DNA of 36,538 nt from Bacteroidota bacterium (GTDB lineage: Bacteria; Bacteroidota; Bacteroidia; Flavobacteriales; Flavobacteriaceae). A program made the position numbers and the translations under genes. This document shows positions 16,738-24,255 of the stretch, piece after piece. The notes below the pieces were generated by a model. It was given only the letters and a program-made list of their open reading frames with translations, was not told the DNA's origin and ran no database searches. Location: positions 1 to 36,538 of the forward strand of contig JAJRPS010000042.1 of NCBI GenBank assembly GCA_024280635.1, read 5' to 3'. Numbering within the stretch: the first letter of the stretch is position 1; each line of letters begins with the position of its first letter.

Positions 16738-17553
16738 TTATTTTTTAGCTGCCAAAGATATTATTTTATTCACTAATACTTCTAGTTTTTTATGCGGATG
16801 TCCTGCATCAAAACCAGAACTTCTATATGCTTTTCCATTTTTAAAAATGATTACACTTGCGTGTGCTGCACCGTCATAATGTCTCATTTTTGTTGGAGAA
16901 ACTAATGTGTCTATTTCATTTACATCTATTTTTGAAATTATCTTTTCTAAAGCTTGTGCGCCTTCTTTTGATATTGGCATAAGGGTTCCTTTTTCACTAT
17001 TTCTATCTTTTCTTAATAATAATGCTTCTTTATACACAACTATCTCTTGAAAAGAACCTCTGGTACTTGCGGAGTAAACTACAACTTTATCCTCTTTCTG
17101 TAATTTTGCTTTTTTGGTGTTTTTTTGAGCTTTTAGCACTTCTTTTTCGTCTACTTGTAGGCTTAAAACACCTTCTTTTAATTTATATGAAGTTACTTTT
17201 GATAAAGCATTCAGAAATACATTTTCTGTTTTTGAAGTGTATTCACAGTACATTTTTGTAGCCATCATGGATCCAAATTTGATACTGTTTTTTGTTTCTT
17301 TATAACTTCCTGAAAAACGATTGCATCCTGAAAACCCTGAAACGATATTTTTTTCTGAATTAAAATTTAATATCAGTTTCTGAGGAGCTACATTATTATT
17401 TTCTACTACTTGTACGGTATATTCTCCCGAAAGTGTATTTTGTTGTATTTCTGTTTTTGTAAACTGATTTTTCATGCTATTTTCTGTTGTTTTTTTCTGA
17501 CAACCACAAGAATTCATTAGTAATGTGCCGAATAAAATTAATAGTATTTTCAT
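16738..17553 (-). CDS. META-domain lipoprotein inside the suf operon
   Basis: 271 residues. Lipoprotein signal (MKILLILFGTLLMNSC, lipid-anchored Cys16). A META/HslJ domain covers about residues 40-145: SGEYTVQVVENN, the core GFSGCNRFSGSY, MMATKMYC, then FLNALSKVTSYKLKEGVLSL. A second domain of unnamed type follows, about 150-271 (VVVYSASTRGSFQEIVVYKE, MRHYDGAAHASVIIF, SSGFDAGHPHKKLEVLVNKI). META domains occur in envelope lipoproteins linked to heat or antibiotic stress; biochemical function is unclear. It sits between sufS (118 nt away, with a TAAGTTTG box at 17599-17606 that could give it its own promoter) and sufE (4 nt away). Confidence 0.85.
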   Translation of the reverse strand: MKILLILFGTLLMNSCGCQKKTTENSMKNQFTKTEIQQNTLSGEYTVQVVENNNVAPQKLILNFNSEKNIVSGFSGCNRFSGSYKETKNSIKFGSMMATKMYCEYTSKTENVFLNALSKVTSYKLKEGVLSLQVDEKEVLKAQKNTKKAKLQKEDKVVVYSASTRGSFQEIVVYKEALLLRKDRNSEKGTLMPISKEGAQALEKIISKIDVNEIDTLVSPTKMRHYDGAAHASVIIFKNGKAYRSSGFDAGHPHKKLEVLVNKIISLAAKK

Positions 17554-17598
17554 AATAATTCTGTTTTATATTTAATTGTAATATTACAAAAAAGACGC

Positions 17599-17606
17599 CA
17601 AACTTA
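17599..17606 (-). promoter_or_regulatory. Candidate internal promoter box before the META lipoprotein
   Basis: On the minus strand TAAGTTTG matches TANNTTTG, 45 nt before the start of the META-lipoprotein gene. No TTG at proper spacing is seen, so weak. Confidence 0.3.
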
Positions 17607-17649
17607 TGGTTTAAACACCTTTTTTAGCATTATAACTCTTACCCTACCC

Positions 17650-17672
17650 TTTTTGGCTATCACACCTCGATT
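17650..17672 (-). repeat. Short dispersed repeat, copy 1, after sufS
   Basis: On the minus strand AATCGAGGTGTGATAGCC followed by AAAAA. It agrees with a second copy at 36419-36441 at 20 of 23 positions, and both lie at the end of a coding region. Confidence 0.5.
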
Positions 17673-18889
17673 TATGAAAGCATTATTTGTGCTCTTTTAA
17701 CAGCGCTTACCAATACATCTACATCGTTTTTGGTGTTATAAAACATAAACGAAGCTCGTACCGTACCTGCAATGTTATAAAAACTCATAATAGGCTGTGT
17801 GCAATGATGGCCCGTACGTACCGCTACCCCTAATTTGTCTACAATTACCCCCACGTCATACGGGTGAATGTTTTTTAAATTAAAAGATATTACCGATGCT
17901 TTTTGAGTAGCTGTTCCTATAATTTGTAAGCCTTCTATTTTCAATAATTCTTCAGTAGCATATTGCAACAACATTTCTTCTTGTTGTTTTATGTAATCAA
18001 AACCGATGGTATTCATATAATCAATAGCAGTCCCAAAAACGATTCCTCCTGCAATATTTGGTGTTCCTGCTTCAAATTTGTGTGGCAATTCGGCATATGT
18101 AGTTTTTTCAAAACTTACCTCTTTTATCATTTCTCCACCACCTTGATAGGGTGGCAATTTATTTAGCCACTCTTCTTTACCATACAACATCCCTACTCCT
18201 GTTGGTCCACACATTTTATGTGCAGAACATACGTAAAAGTCGCAATTTAACGCTTGTACATCTGGTTTTATATGTGGTGTTGCTTGTGCACCATCAATCA
18301 AAACGGCTGTATTGTATTGATGTGCTAAAGTGATAATTTCTTCTATTGGATTTATTGTCCCCAATGCATTAGAAACATGATTTACAGCTACTATTTTGGT
18401 TTTATCAGACAATAAATCCTCATAAGTTTTCATTAAAAGCTCTCCGTTTTCATCCATCGGAATTACCTTTAAAACAGCTCCTGTACGCTCACATAACATT
18501 TGCCAAGGCACAATGTTTGAATGGTGCTCTAAATGCGAAATAATAATTTCATCTCCAGCATTTAAAAGTGTTGTAAAACTGCTTGCTACCAAGTTTATGG
18601 CATCTGTTGTGCCTTTAGTGAACAAAATTTCATAGCTGTGTTTGGCATTAAAATGCGCTTGTAATTTTTGACGTGAGTCCTCATAGGCATCCGTAGCTTT
18701 TTGACTCAATGTATGTACGCCTCTATGAATATTAGCGTTAATTTCACTGTAATATTTAGTAATTGCATCAATAACCATTTGTGGTTTTTGTGAAGAAGCT
18801 CCGTTATCTAAATACACCAAAGGTTTTCCGTTTACTTGTTGTTGAAGTATCGGAAAATCAGCTACTATGTTACGTAATTTGGTTTTCAT
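17672..18889 (-). CDS. sufS: Cysteine desulfurase SufS
   Basis: 405 residues. A PLP-dependent group II desulfurase that releases sulfur from cysteine as an enzyme persulfide for Fe-S assembly. The PLP lysine is K225 in CSAHKMCGPTGVG and the catalytic cysteine is C363 in VAVRTGHHCTQP; these match E. coli SufS K226 and C364. Other family markers: VYLDNGASSQKP near the N-terminus, NANIHRGVHTLSQKAT, SHLEHHSNIVPWQ and LIDGAQATPH. It follows sufD by 65 nt and precedes the META lipoprotein gene and sufE. A 23-nt dispersed repeat overlaps its stop codon. Confidence 0.97.
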   Translation of the reverse strand: MKTKLRNIVADFPILQQQVNGKPLVYLDNGASSQKPQMVIDAITKYYSEINANIHRGVHTLSQKATDAYEDSRQKLQAHFNAKHSYEILFTKGTTDAINLVASSFTTLLNAGDEIIISHLEHHSNIVPWQMLCERTGAVLKVIPMDENGELLMKTYEDLLSDKTKIVAVNHVSNALGTINPIEEIITLAHQYNTAVLIDGAQATPHIKPDVQALNCDFYVCSAHKMCGPTGVGMLYGKEEWLNKLPPYQGGGEMIKEVSFEKTTYAELPHKFEAGTPNIAGGIVFGTAIDYMNTIGFDYIKQQEEMLLQYATEELLKIEGLQIIGTATQKASVISFNLKNIHPYDVGVIVDKLGVAVRTGHHCTQPIMSFYNIAGTVRASFMFYNTKNDVDVLVSAVKRAQIMLS

Positions 18890-18954
18890 TGTGTTTTTTT
18901 AGTTCTTGATTGCGCTCAAACAGATATTATATTTTCATTATGTCACTTTACAAC

Positions 18955-20268
18955 CTACAAATCAAACCCTAAATTAACACCTAATTTTTGCGCTATTAAT
19001 TTATTAATTCTTGCTTTTAGTTGCGGAATTTTAACACTTTCTAAAACGGTGTTTGAAAACGCATACATTAGTAGCGCACGTGCTTCTTTTTTAGGAATAC
19101 CACGTTGTTGCATGTAAAATAAAGCATCACTATCTAACTGACCAATAGTGCAACCGTGAGAACATTTTACATCATCTGCAAAAATTTCTAGTTGTGGTTT
19201 TGCATTTACCGTTGCTTTATCACTAATCAATACATTATTGTTTTGTTGATAGGCATTGGTTTTTTGTGCTTCCTTATTTACAATTACTTTACCATTAAAT
19301 ACCCCTGTTGAACGTCCATCATAAATACCTTTATAGTCTTGATGACTTTCGCAATTAGGCGCTATATGATGTACTAATGTATGATGGTCTACGTGTTGTT
19401 TGCTTTCTAAAATAGTAACGCCTTTTAAAATAGAGTCCATGTGTTCTCCATTTTGATAAAAGTTTAAATTGTTACGTACAATTTTACCTCCAAAAGAAAA
19501 GGTATGCATGCTACATACACTTCCTGTTTTTTGATCTACATAAGTATTATCTACTAATGAAGCAGTATTAGTATCGTTTTGGATTTTATAAAAATCTACT
19601 GTTGCGTTTCTGCCTGCAAAAATTTCAGTCACCGCATTGGTTAATACTGCATTTTCACTTAAATTTTGATGACGTTCAATAATTTGAATGTGTGCATTTT
19701 CTTCTGTTACCACCAAATTACGAGGTTGTAATAAAGCTGCATTAACACTTCCTGTAGAGAAATAGATAATTTGTACTGGCTTTTCTACCTCAACATTTTT
19801 AGGAATATAAATATAAGCACCTTCATTTGCAAAAGCAGTGTTTAGTGCCGTCATATTATCTTGTTTTGCAATTTTATTGAAATAGTTTTCAATAACAGGT
19901 TTATGTTTTGACCTTGTTAATGCTGATGATAGCAAGCAAACATCAATACCATCATGTGTGGTTTCTGATAAAAATGAACTGTATTTACCATCTACAAATA
20001 CTATTTTATAGGTGTCCACATCATTTAAAAAGTACTCCTTTACATCTGCAAATTCAATTGCTTTTTCATTAGTATTGAATAATGTAAAATCCTCTTTTAA
20101 AACCGATTTTAATGAGGTGTATTTCCAAGCTTCTAGCTTTTTTGTAGGAAACCCTAAATTTTCAAATTGATGAAAAGCTTTTGCTCTTATTTTATGAATA
20201 TTACTGTTTACATCTACTTTGTTTTCAAAAGCAACATAAGACGATACTATTTTTTCTTTTAATTCCAT
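18955..20268 (-). CDS. sufD: Fe-S assembly scaffold subunit SufD
   Basis: 437 residues, beta-helix core typical of SufD. Markers: FPTKKLEAWKYTSLK near the N-terminus, the long right-handed beta-helix (NAHIQIIERHQNL, NATVDFYKIQND, DSILKGVTILESKQHVDHHT), the VFNGKVIVNKEAQKTNAYQQ stretch, and the C-terminal CSHGCTIGQLDSDALFYMQQ with the conserved His next to the Cys, then RGIPKKEARALLMYAF. It forms the SufBC2D scaffold with SufB and the ATPase SufC. It lies 99 nt after sufC; that gap contains a T-rich tandem repeat and no gene. Confidence 0.96.
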   Translation of the reverse strand: MELKEKIVSSYVAFENKVDVNSNIHKIRAKAFHQFENLGFPTKKLEAWKYTSLKSVLKEDFTLFNTNEKAIEFADVKEYFLNDVDTYKIVFVDGKYSSFLSETTHDGIDVCLLSSALTRSKHKPVIENYFNKIAKQDNMTALNTAFANEGAYIYIPKNVEVEKPVQIIYFSTGSVNAALLQPRNLVVTEENAHIQIIERHQNLSENAVLTNAVTEIFAGRNATVDFYKIQNDTNTASLVDNTYVDQKTGSVCSMHTFSFGGKIVRNNLNFYQNGEHMDSILKGVTILESKQHVDHHTLVHHIAPNCESHQDYKGIYDGRSTGVFNGKVIVNKEAQKTNAYQQNNNVLISDKATVNAKPQLEIFADDVKCSHGCTIGQLDSDALFYMQQRGIPKKEARALLMYAFSNTVLESVKIPQLKARINKLIAQKLGVNLGFDL

Positions 20269-20317
20269 TGTTTTCTTAGTTGTAAAGTTGAAAGTATAAA
20301 AGTTTTAAAAGTAGCTT

Positions 20318-20360
20318 GTTTTACTTTTTTACTTTTTTACTTTATAACATTTTACTTTAT
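20318..20360 (-). repeat. A/T-rich tandem repeat between sufC and sufD
   Basis: Several near-identical units of TTTTTAC on the plus strand (AGTAAAAA in the mRNA) fill the 99-nt gap. A copy can pair with a downstream TACTTTT. Could be a simple slipped-strand repeat or an unstructured ribosome-loading leader for sufD. Confidence 0.4.
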
Positions 20361-20367
20361 AAACTTA

Positions 20368-21120
20368 CTAACTACTCACTTCTTCTTTTATCCAATCGTA
20401 TCCTTTTTCTTCTAACTCTAAAGCTAAAGATGCATCTCCTGATTTTACAATTTTACCGTTGTATAAAACATGTACAAAGTCGGGTTTTATATAATCTAGC
20501 AATCTTTGATAATGTGTAATTACTAACACAGCGTTGTTTTCTGATTTTAATTTATTAACACCATTTGCAACAATACGCAATGCATCAATATCCAATCCAG
20601 AATCAGTTTCATCTAAAATAGCAATTTTTGGTTCTAACATTGCCATTTGAAAAATCTCGTTACGCTTTTTTTCTCCCCCTGAAAAACCTTCGTTTAAAGA
20701 GCGTGATAAAAACTTACGATCAATTTCTAATAACTCACTCATGGCTCTAATTTTCTTCAACATTTCCTTTGCAGGCATGTCTTCCAATCCTTGTGCTTTA
20801 CGGTTTTCATTAATTGCCGTTTTGATAAAATTGGTTACTGAAACTCCTGGTATTTCTACTGGATATTGAAACGATAAAAACACTCCTTTATGGGCGCGTT
20901 CTTCTGGTGCTAAATCTAATAAATCTTCCCCATCTAATTCTACAGTTCCCTTTGAAACCTCATACACTTCACTTCCTGCTACTACAGATGCTAAGGTACT
21001 TTTTCCGGCTCCGTTGGGTCCCATTATTGCATGTACTTCTCCTGCATTTATTTGTAAATTAATTCCTTTTAAGATCTCTCTATCCTCTATTCCTGCGTGT
21101 AAATTTTCTATTTTTAACAT
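20368..21120 (-). CDS. sufC: Fe-S assembly ATPase SufC
   Basis: 250 residues, a single ABC-type ATPase domain. Walker A is GPNGAGKST, about residues 35-43; the signature is SGGEKKRNEIFQM; Walker B is IAILDETDSGLDID. The DETDSGLD variant (ET before the D) and KKRNEI are characteristic of SufC rather than of transporters. It has no membrane partner; it drives conformational change in the SufBCD scaffold in the cytoplasm. It lies 52 nt downstream of a small lipoprotein gene that separates it from sufB. Confidence 0.97.
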   Translation of the reverse strand: MLKIENLHAGIEDREILKGINLQINAGEVHAIMGPNGAGKSTLASVVAGSEVYEVSKGTVELDGEDLLDLAPEERAHKGVFLSFQYPVEIPGVSVTNFIKTAINENRKAQGLEDMPAKEMLKKIRAMSELLEIDRKFLSRSLNEGFSGGEKKRNEIFQMAMLEPKIAILDETDSGLDIDALRIVANGVNKLKSENNAVLVITHYQRLLDYIKPDFVHVLYNGKIVKSGDASLALELEEKGYDWIKEEVSS

Positions 21121-21172
21121 TCTATATTTTGCAATATGCTTATAGTAAGAGACTCAATATAAGCGTGATTAT

Positions 21173-21571
21173 TTATTTTTTTATGATGATACTATCGTTT
21201 TTTGCTACTTGCTTGACTTCAATAATTTCTTTTATAATAATATTAAAAGGCCAACCTTCTTCATTTGCGTCTTTGGGTACAATTTTTCCTTTTATGACAA
21301 TAACAACCATATCGGTATCTGATTTTTTAAGTGGTGCTACTTGATTTGCTAATTCTTGCATTTTAGCATCTAACACTACGCCATAAACTTCCGTTTTTGT
21401 TTTTAGTACCGCAGCGTCTGCGTAATATAAAAACTCTCCTTCTAATGTTTTTATTGACGAATCTTCTTTAAGTACCTCAACAGTTTCTTTAGGTGTTGTT
21501 ATTTTTTCTGAGGCTTCTTTTTTACAACTAAAGGCAATAAATGTTACTAATATAATTAATGTCTTTTTCAT
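21173..21571 (-). CDS. NlpE C-terminal (OB-fold)-like lipoprotein between sufB and sufC
   Basis: 132 residues. Lipoprotein signal MKKTLIILVTFIAFSC with Cys16 and a Lys-Lys-Glu start to the mature protein. After a short acidic linker, residues about 42-122 resemble the C-terminal OB-fold domain of the copper/envelope-stress lipoprotein NlpE: LEGEFLYYADAAVL, then YGVVLDAKMQELA, then MVVIVIKGKIVPK and EGWPFNIIIKEIIEV. The likeness is by pattern only. The start is 2 nt after the sufB stop codon, so it is firmly within the suf transcript. The location is odd for a membrane-anchored, extracytoplasmic protein among cytosolic Fe-S assembly genes. Confidence 0.7.
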   Translation of the reverse strand: MKKTLIILVTFIAFSCKKEASEKITTPKETVEVLKEDSSIKTLEGEFLYYADAAVLKTKTEVYGVVLDAKMQELANQVAPLKKSDTDMVVIVIKGKIVPKDANEEGWPFNIIIKEIIEVKQVAKNDSIIIKK

Positions 21572-21573
21572 TA

Positions 21574-23022
21574 TTATCCTACTGACCCTTCTAATGATAT
21601 TTCCAATAATTTTTGTGCTTCTACCGCAAATTCCATTGGTAATTTATTCAACACCTCTTTACTAAAACCATTTACAATTAAGGCGATGGCTTTTTCAGTA
21701 TCTATACCCCGCTGGTTGCAGTAAAATATTTGATCTTCACCAATTTTACTAGTGGTAGCTTCGTGCTCTATTTGAGCCGATTTATTTTTCACTTCTATAT
21801 ATGGAAATGTGTGTGCCCCACAAGCATTACCCATTAATAAACTATCACATTGTGAAAAGTTTCGTGCATTTTCTGCTCTTGCATTAATTTGCACCAATCC
21901 ACGATAAGAGTTTTGCGACTTTCCTGCAGATATTCCTTTGGAAATAATGGTACTCTTGGTGTTTTTACCAATGTGTATCATTTTGGTTCCTGTATCTGCT
22001 TGCTGGTAATTATTGGTTACAGCTATAGAATAAAACTCTCCTACCGAGTTATCTCCTTTTAAAATACAAGATGGATATTTCCACGTGACAGCACTACCTG
22101 TTTCTACTTGTGTCCAACTTACTTTTGCATTTTTTTCACACAATGCACGTTTGGTTACAAAATTATAAACTCCACCAATACCCTTGTCGTCACCAGGATA
22201 CCAGTTTTGTACGGTTGAATATTTTATTTCGGCATCATCTAAAGCAATTAGCTCTACTACCGCTGCATGTAACTGATTTTCATCTCTACTAGGTGCGGTA
22301 CATCCTTCCAAATAACTTACATAACTTCCTTTGTCTGCTACTAAAAGTGTGCGCTCAAATTGCCCTGTACCACCTTCGTTAATACGGAAATAGGTAGACA
22401 ACTCCATTGGGCAACGTACACCTTTTGGAATATAACAAAAAGACCCGTCACTAAATACTGCTGAGTTTAAAGCGGCATAAAAATTATCGGTAGTAGGTAC
22501 TATTGTGCCTAAATATTTACGCACCAATTCTGGATGCTCTTGAATGGCTTCCGAAATGGGCATGAAAATAATCCCTTTTTTTGCTAAAGTGTCTTTAAAA
22601 GTTGTGGCTACAGAAACTGAATCTACAACAATATCCATTGCGATATTATTCATTCGTTTTTGCTCGTCTAAAGAGATTCCTAACTTTTTATACATATCTA
22701 ACATATCCTGATCTACATCATCTAATGTTTTGTTTGGATCTGCTTTTTTAGGGGCCGAATAATATGCGATTGCCTGAAAATCGGGTTTTTCATAATTTAC
22801 GTTTGCCCAATCAGGTTCATTCATTGTTTTCCAAACCTTAAAGGCTTCTAGGCGCCAATCGGTCATCCATTGTGGTTCGTTTTTCTTTTTAGAAATAGCA
22901 CGTACCACGTCTTCATTTAATCCAACAGGAAAGGTCTCCGAATCTAATTCGGTATAAAATCCGTACTCGTATTCTTTTGTTTGCAACTCTTTTTCTAAGT
23001 CGTCTTCAGTATATTTGCTCAT
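21574..23022 (-). CDS. sufB: Fe-S assembly scaffold subunit SufB
   Basis: 482 residues. It is the central scaffold on which the cluster is built from SufE sulfur and iron. Strong SufB features: [20 protein letters not shown] near the N-terminus, [60 protein letters not shown], the [19 protein letters not shown] segment, and near the C-terminus [20 protein letters not shown], which carries the conserved cysteine C435. It follows sufA by 155 nt without a clear promoter. Confidence 0.97.
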   Translation of the reverse strand: MSKYTEDDLEKELQTKEYEYGFYTELDSETFPVGLNEDVVRAISKKKNEPQWMTDWRLEAFKVWKTMNEPDWANVNYEKPDFQAIAYYSAPKKADPNKTLDDVDQDMLDMYKKLGISLDEQKRMNNIAMDIVVDSVSVATTFKDTLAKKGIIFMPISEAIQEHPELVRKYLGTIVPTTDNFYAALNSAVFSDGSFCYIPKGVRCPMELSTYFRINEGGTGQFERTLLVADKGSYVSYLEGCTAPSRDENQLHAAVVELIALDDAEIKYSTVQNWYPGDDKGIGGVYNFVTKRALCEKNAKVSWTQVETGSAVTWKYPSCILKGDNSVGEFYSIAVTNNYQQADTGTKMIHIGKNTKSTIISKGISAGKSQNSYRGLVQINARAENARNFSQCDSLLMGNACGAHTFPYIEVKNKSAQIEHEATTSKIGEDQIFYCNQRGIDTEKAIALIVNGFSKEVLNKLPMEFAVEAQKLLEISLEGSVG

Positions 23023-23162
23023 TGATTTGTTTATACTTTTAACTTTAATACTTCAAATTCTTCCTCTTTTTTATATATCAATAAATTTAATACTCTTACC
23101 TTTTGCTACGATACAATTTATTCAAAAGAATTAAATTTAGCCATTATTTTTCAACTTTATAC

Positions 23163-23178
23163 GTTCAAACTTTTGAAC
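23163..23178 (-). other. Palindrome at the sufA stop codon
   Basis: GTTCAAA-N2-TTTGAAC, a perfect 16-nt palindrome touching the last base of the sufA stop. In RNA it would be a weak hairpin with a very short loop; as DNA it could be a regulator half-site pair in the sufA-sufB gap. Confidence 0.4.
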
Positions 23179-23507
23179 TATAATGAAAATGATTCCCCAC
23201 ACCCACAGGTTCTGTTGGCATTTGGATTATTAAAAACAAACCCTTTACCATTTAAACCTCCTGAATACTCAAGAGTTGTACCAATGAGATATAGGAAACT
23301 TTTTTTATCAACTATTAATTTTATACCATTTTCTTCAAAAAGTTTATCGTCTTCTTTTTGTTCTTTGTCAAAGGTTAAGTCATAAGACAACCCTGAACAC
23401 CCACCACTCTTTACACCCACGCGTACATAGTCATTAACAATATCAAAACCATCTTCTTGCATTAATGTGATTACCTTTTGTTTTGCAGTATCTGAAACTT
23501 TTATCAT
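23178..23507 (-). CDS. sufA: A-type Fe-S carrier (HesB/IscA family, SufA)
   Basis: 109 residues. The three cluster-binding cysteines are present: C37 in SGGCSGLSYDL and C101/C103 in RTCGCGESFSL. Other family features: KVSDTAKQKVITLM at the start and LIDKKSFLYLIGTTLEY-type core (LIVDKKSFLYLIGTTLEYSG) before the NPNA segment. It receives a cluster from SufBCD and delivers it to target proteins in the cytoplasm. It is the first gene of the suf cluster, with a TATATTTG promoter box and an 11-bp inverted repeat just upstream. Confidence 0.95.
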   Translation of the reverse strand: MIKVSDTAKQKVITLMQEDGFDIVNDYVRVGVKSGGCSGLSYDLTFDKEQKEDDKLFEENGIKLIVDKKSFLYLIGTTLEYSGGLNGKGFVFNNPNANRTCGCGESFSL

Positions 23508-23538
23508 ATATTTAATTAGATTATTTCTAAATAGACAA

Positions 23539-23574
23539 CAAATATACTACAAAAATTATCGTTTTTTTGTAGTA
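23539..23574 (-). promoter_or_regulatory. suf operon promoter box with overlapping inverted repeat
   Basis: On the minus strand TATATTTG (23546-23539) matches TANNTTTG, 31 nt before the sufA ATG. An exact 11-bp inverted repeat, TACTACAAAAA-N8-TTTTTGTAGTA (23545-23555 and 23564-23574), overlaps the upstream edge of that box. It lies 14 nt after the upstream HAD gene, so it may double as a weak terminator, though the T-run is missing. No TTG is seen at normal spacing, which would fit an activator- or repressor-controlled promoter. Confidence 0.5.
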
Positions 23575-23587
23575 ATTGTTACTTTAT

Positions 23588-24253
23588 CTATTGTTTTGAT
23601 AGTTCTTGATATGCCTCTAATAGCGTTGGGAAAATAAATTGTGCGCCATTTGCCTTCAGCTCTTTTTCAGAATATTGTGTCAATAATCCTACTGGAACCA
23701 TTCCAGAGTCTCTTGCGGCTTGCATACCTGTTAAACTGTCTTCAAAAATTAAAGTGGTTTTAAAATGTTTTTCCTGAACACCTAAATATTTTGCTAAAGT
23801 TAAATACGGTATTGGACTGGGTTTTGGTTTTTTAAATTTATCTACACCCATATATACTTCAAAATTTAAAGATAATGCTTTTATGGTGTTCTCAATAAAT
23901 GCAGTATAAGCGTTACTGGCAATACCATAAGAAATATTTTTAGCTACTAAAAAAGACTGGATTTCTCGCACTCCTGATAATAAATTTGGAGCAACACCGT
24001 CGTTTATTAAATGTTGTTGTTTGAGAGTATTTAGTGCTGCTGCTTTTGAAATATCACCGCCATATTTAGCAAAATATTCGGCTATTTTATAAGGTGATTT
24101 CCCTGAGTGTGTGGTTTTTGGAAACGGACAAATATCTGCATTAAAAAGATCTTGATATGCCGATTTCCAAGCGGTATGATGACATACCATACTGTCTACA
24201 ATTACTCCATCAAAATCAAATAAAACGGCTGTAGGAAAGGGTAGTTTTTTCAT
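23588..24253 (-). CDS. HAD-superfamily phosphatase (beta-phosphoglucomutase-like)
   Basis: 221 residues. Motif I is FDFDGVIVDS, with nucleophile D13 and acid/base D15; motif II GIASNAYT has S113; motif III is KKPKPSPIPY; motif IV is IFEDSLTGMQAA with the E171/D172 metal ligands. A helical cap domain lies between motifs I and II (about 20-90). This is the subfamily of sugar-phosphate phosphatases and phosphoglucomutases; the natural substrate cannot be read. It is 2 nt after the flavoprotein gene, so the two form an operon, which might join oxidation of a sugar-like compound with dephosphorylation. Confidence 0.9.
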   Translation of the reverse strand: MKKLPFPTAVLFDFDGVIVDSMVCHHTAWKSAYQDLFNADICPFPKTTHSGKSPYKIAEYFAKYGGDISKAAALNTLKQQHLINDGVAPNLLSGVREIQSFLVAKNISYGIASNAYTAFIENTIKALSLNFEVYMGVDKFKKPKPSPIPYLTLAKYLGVQEKHFKTTLIFEDSLTGMQAARDSGMVPVGLLTQYSEKELKANGAQFIFPTLLEAYQELSKQ

Positions 24254-24255
24254 CT

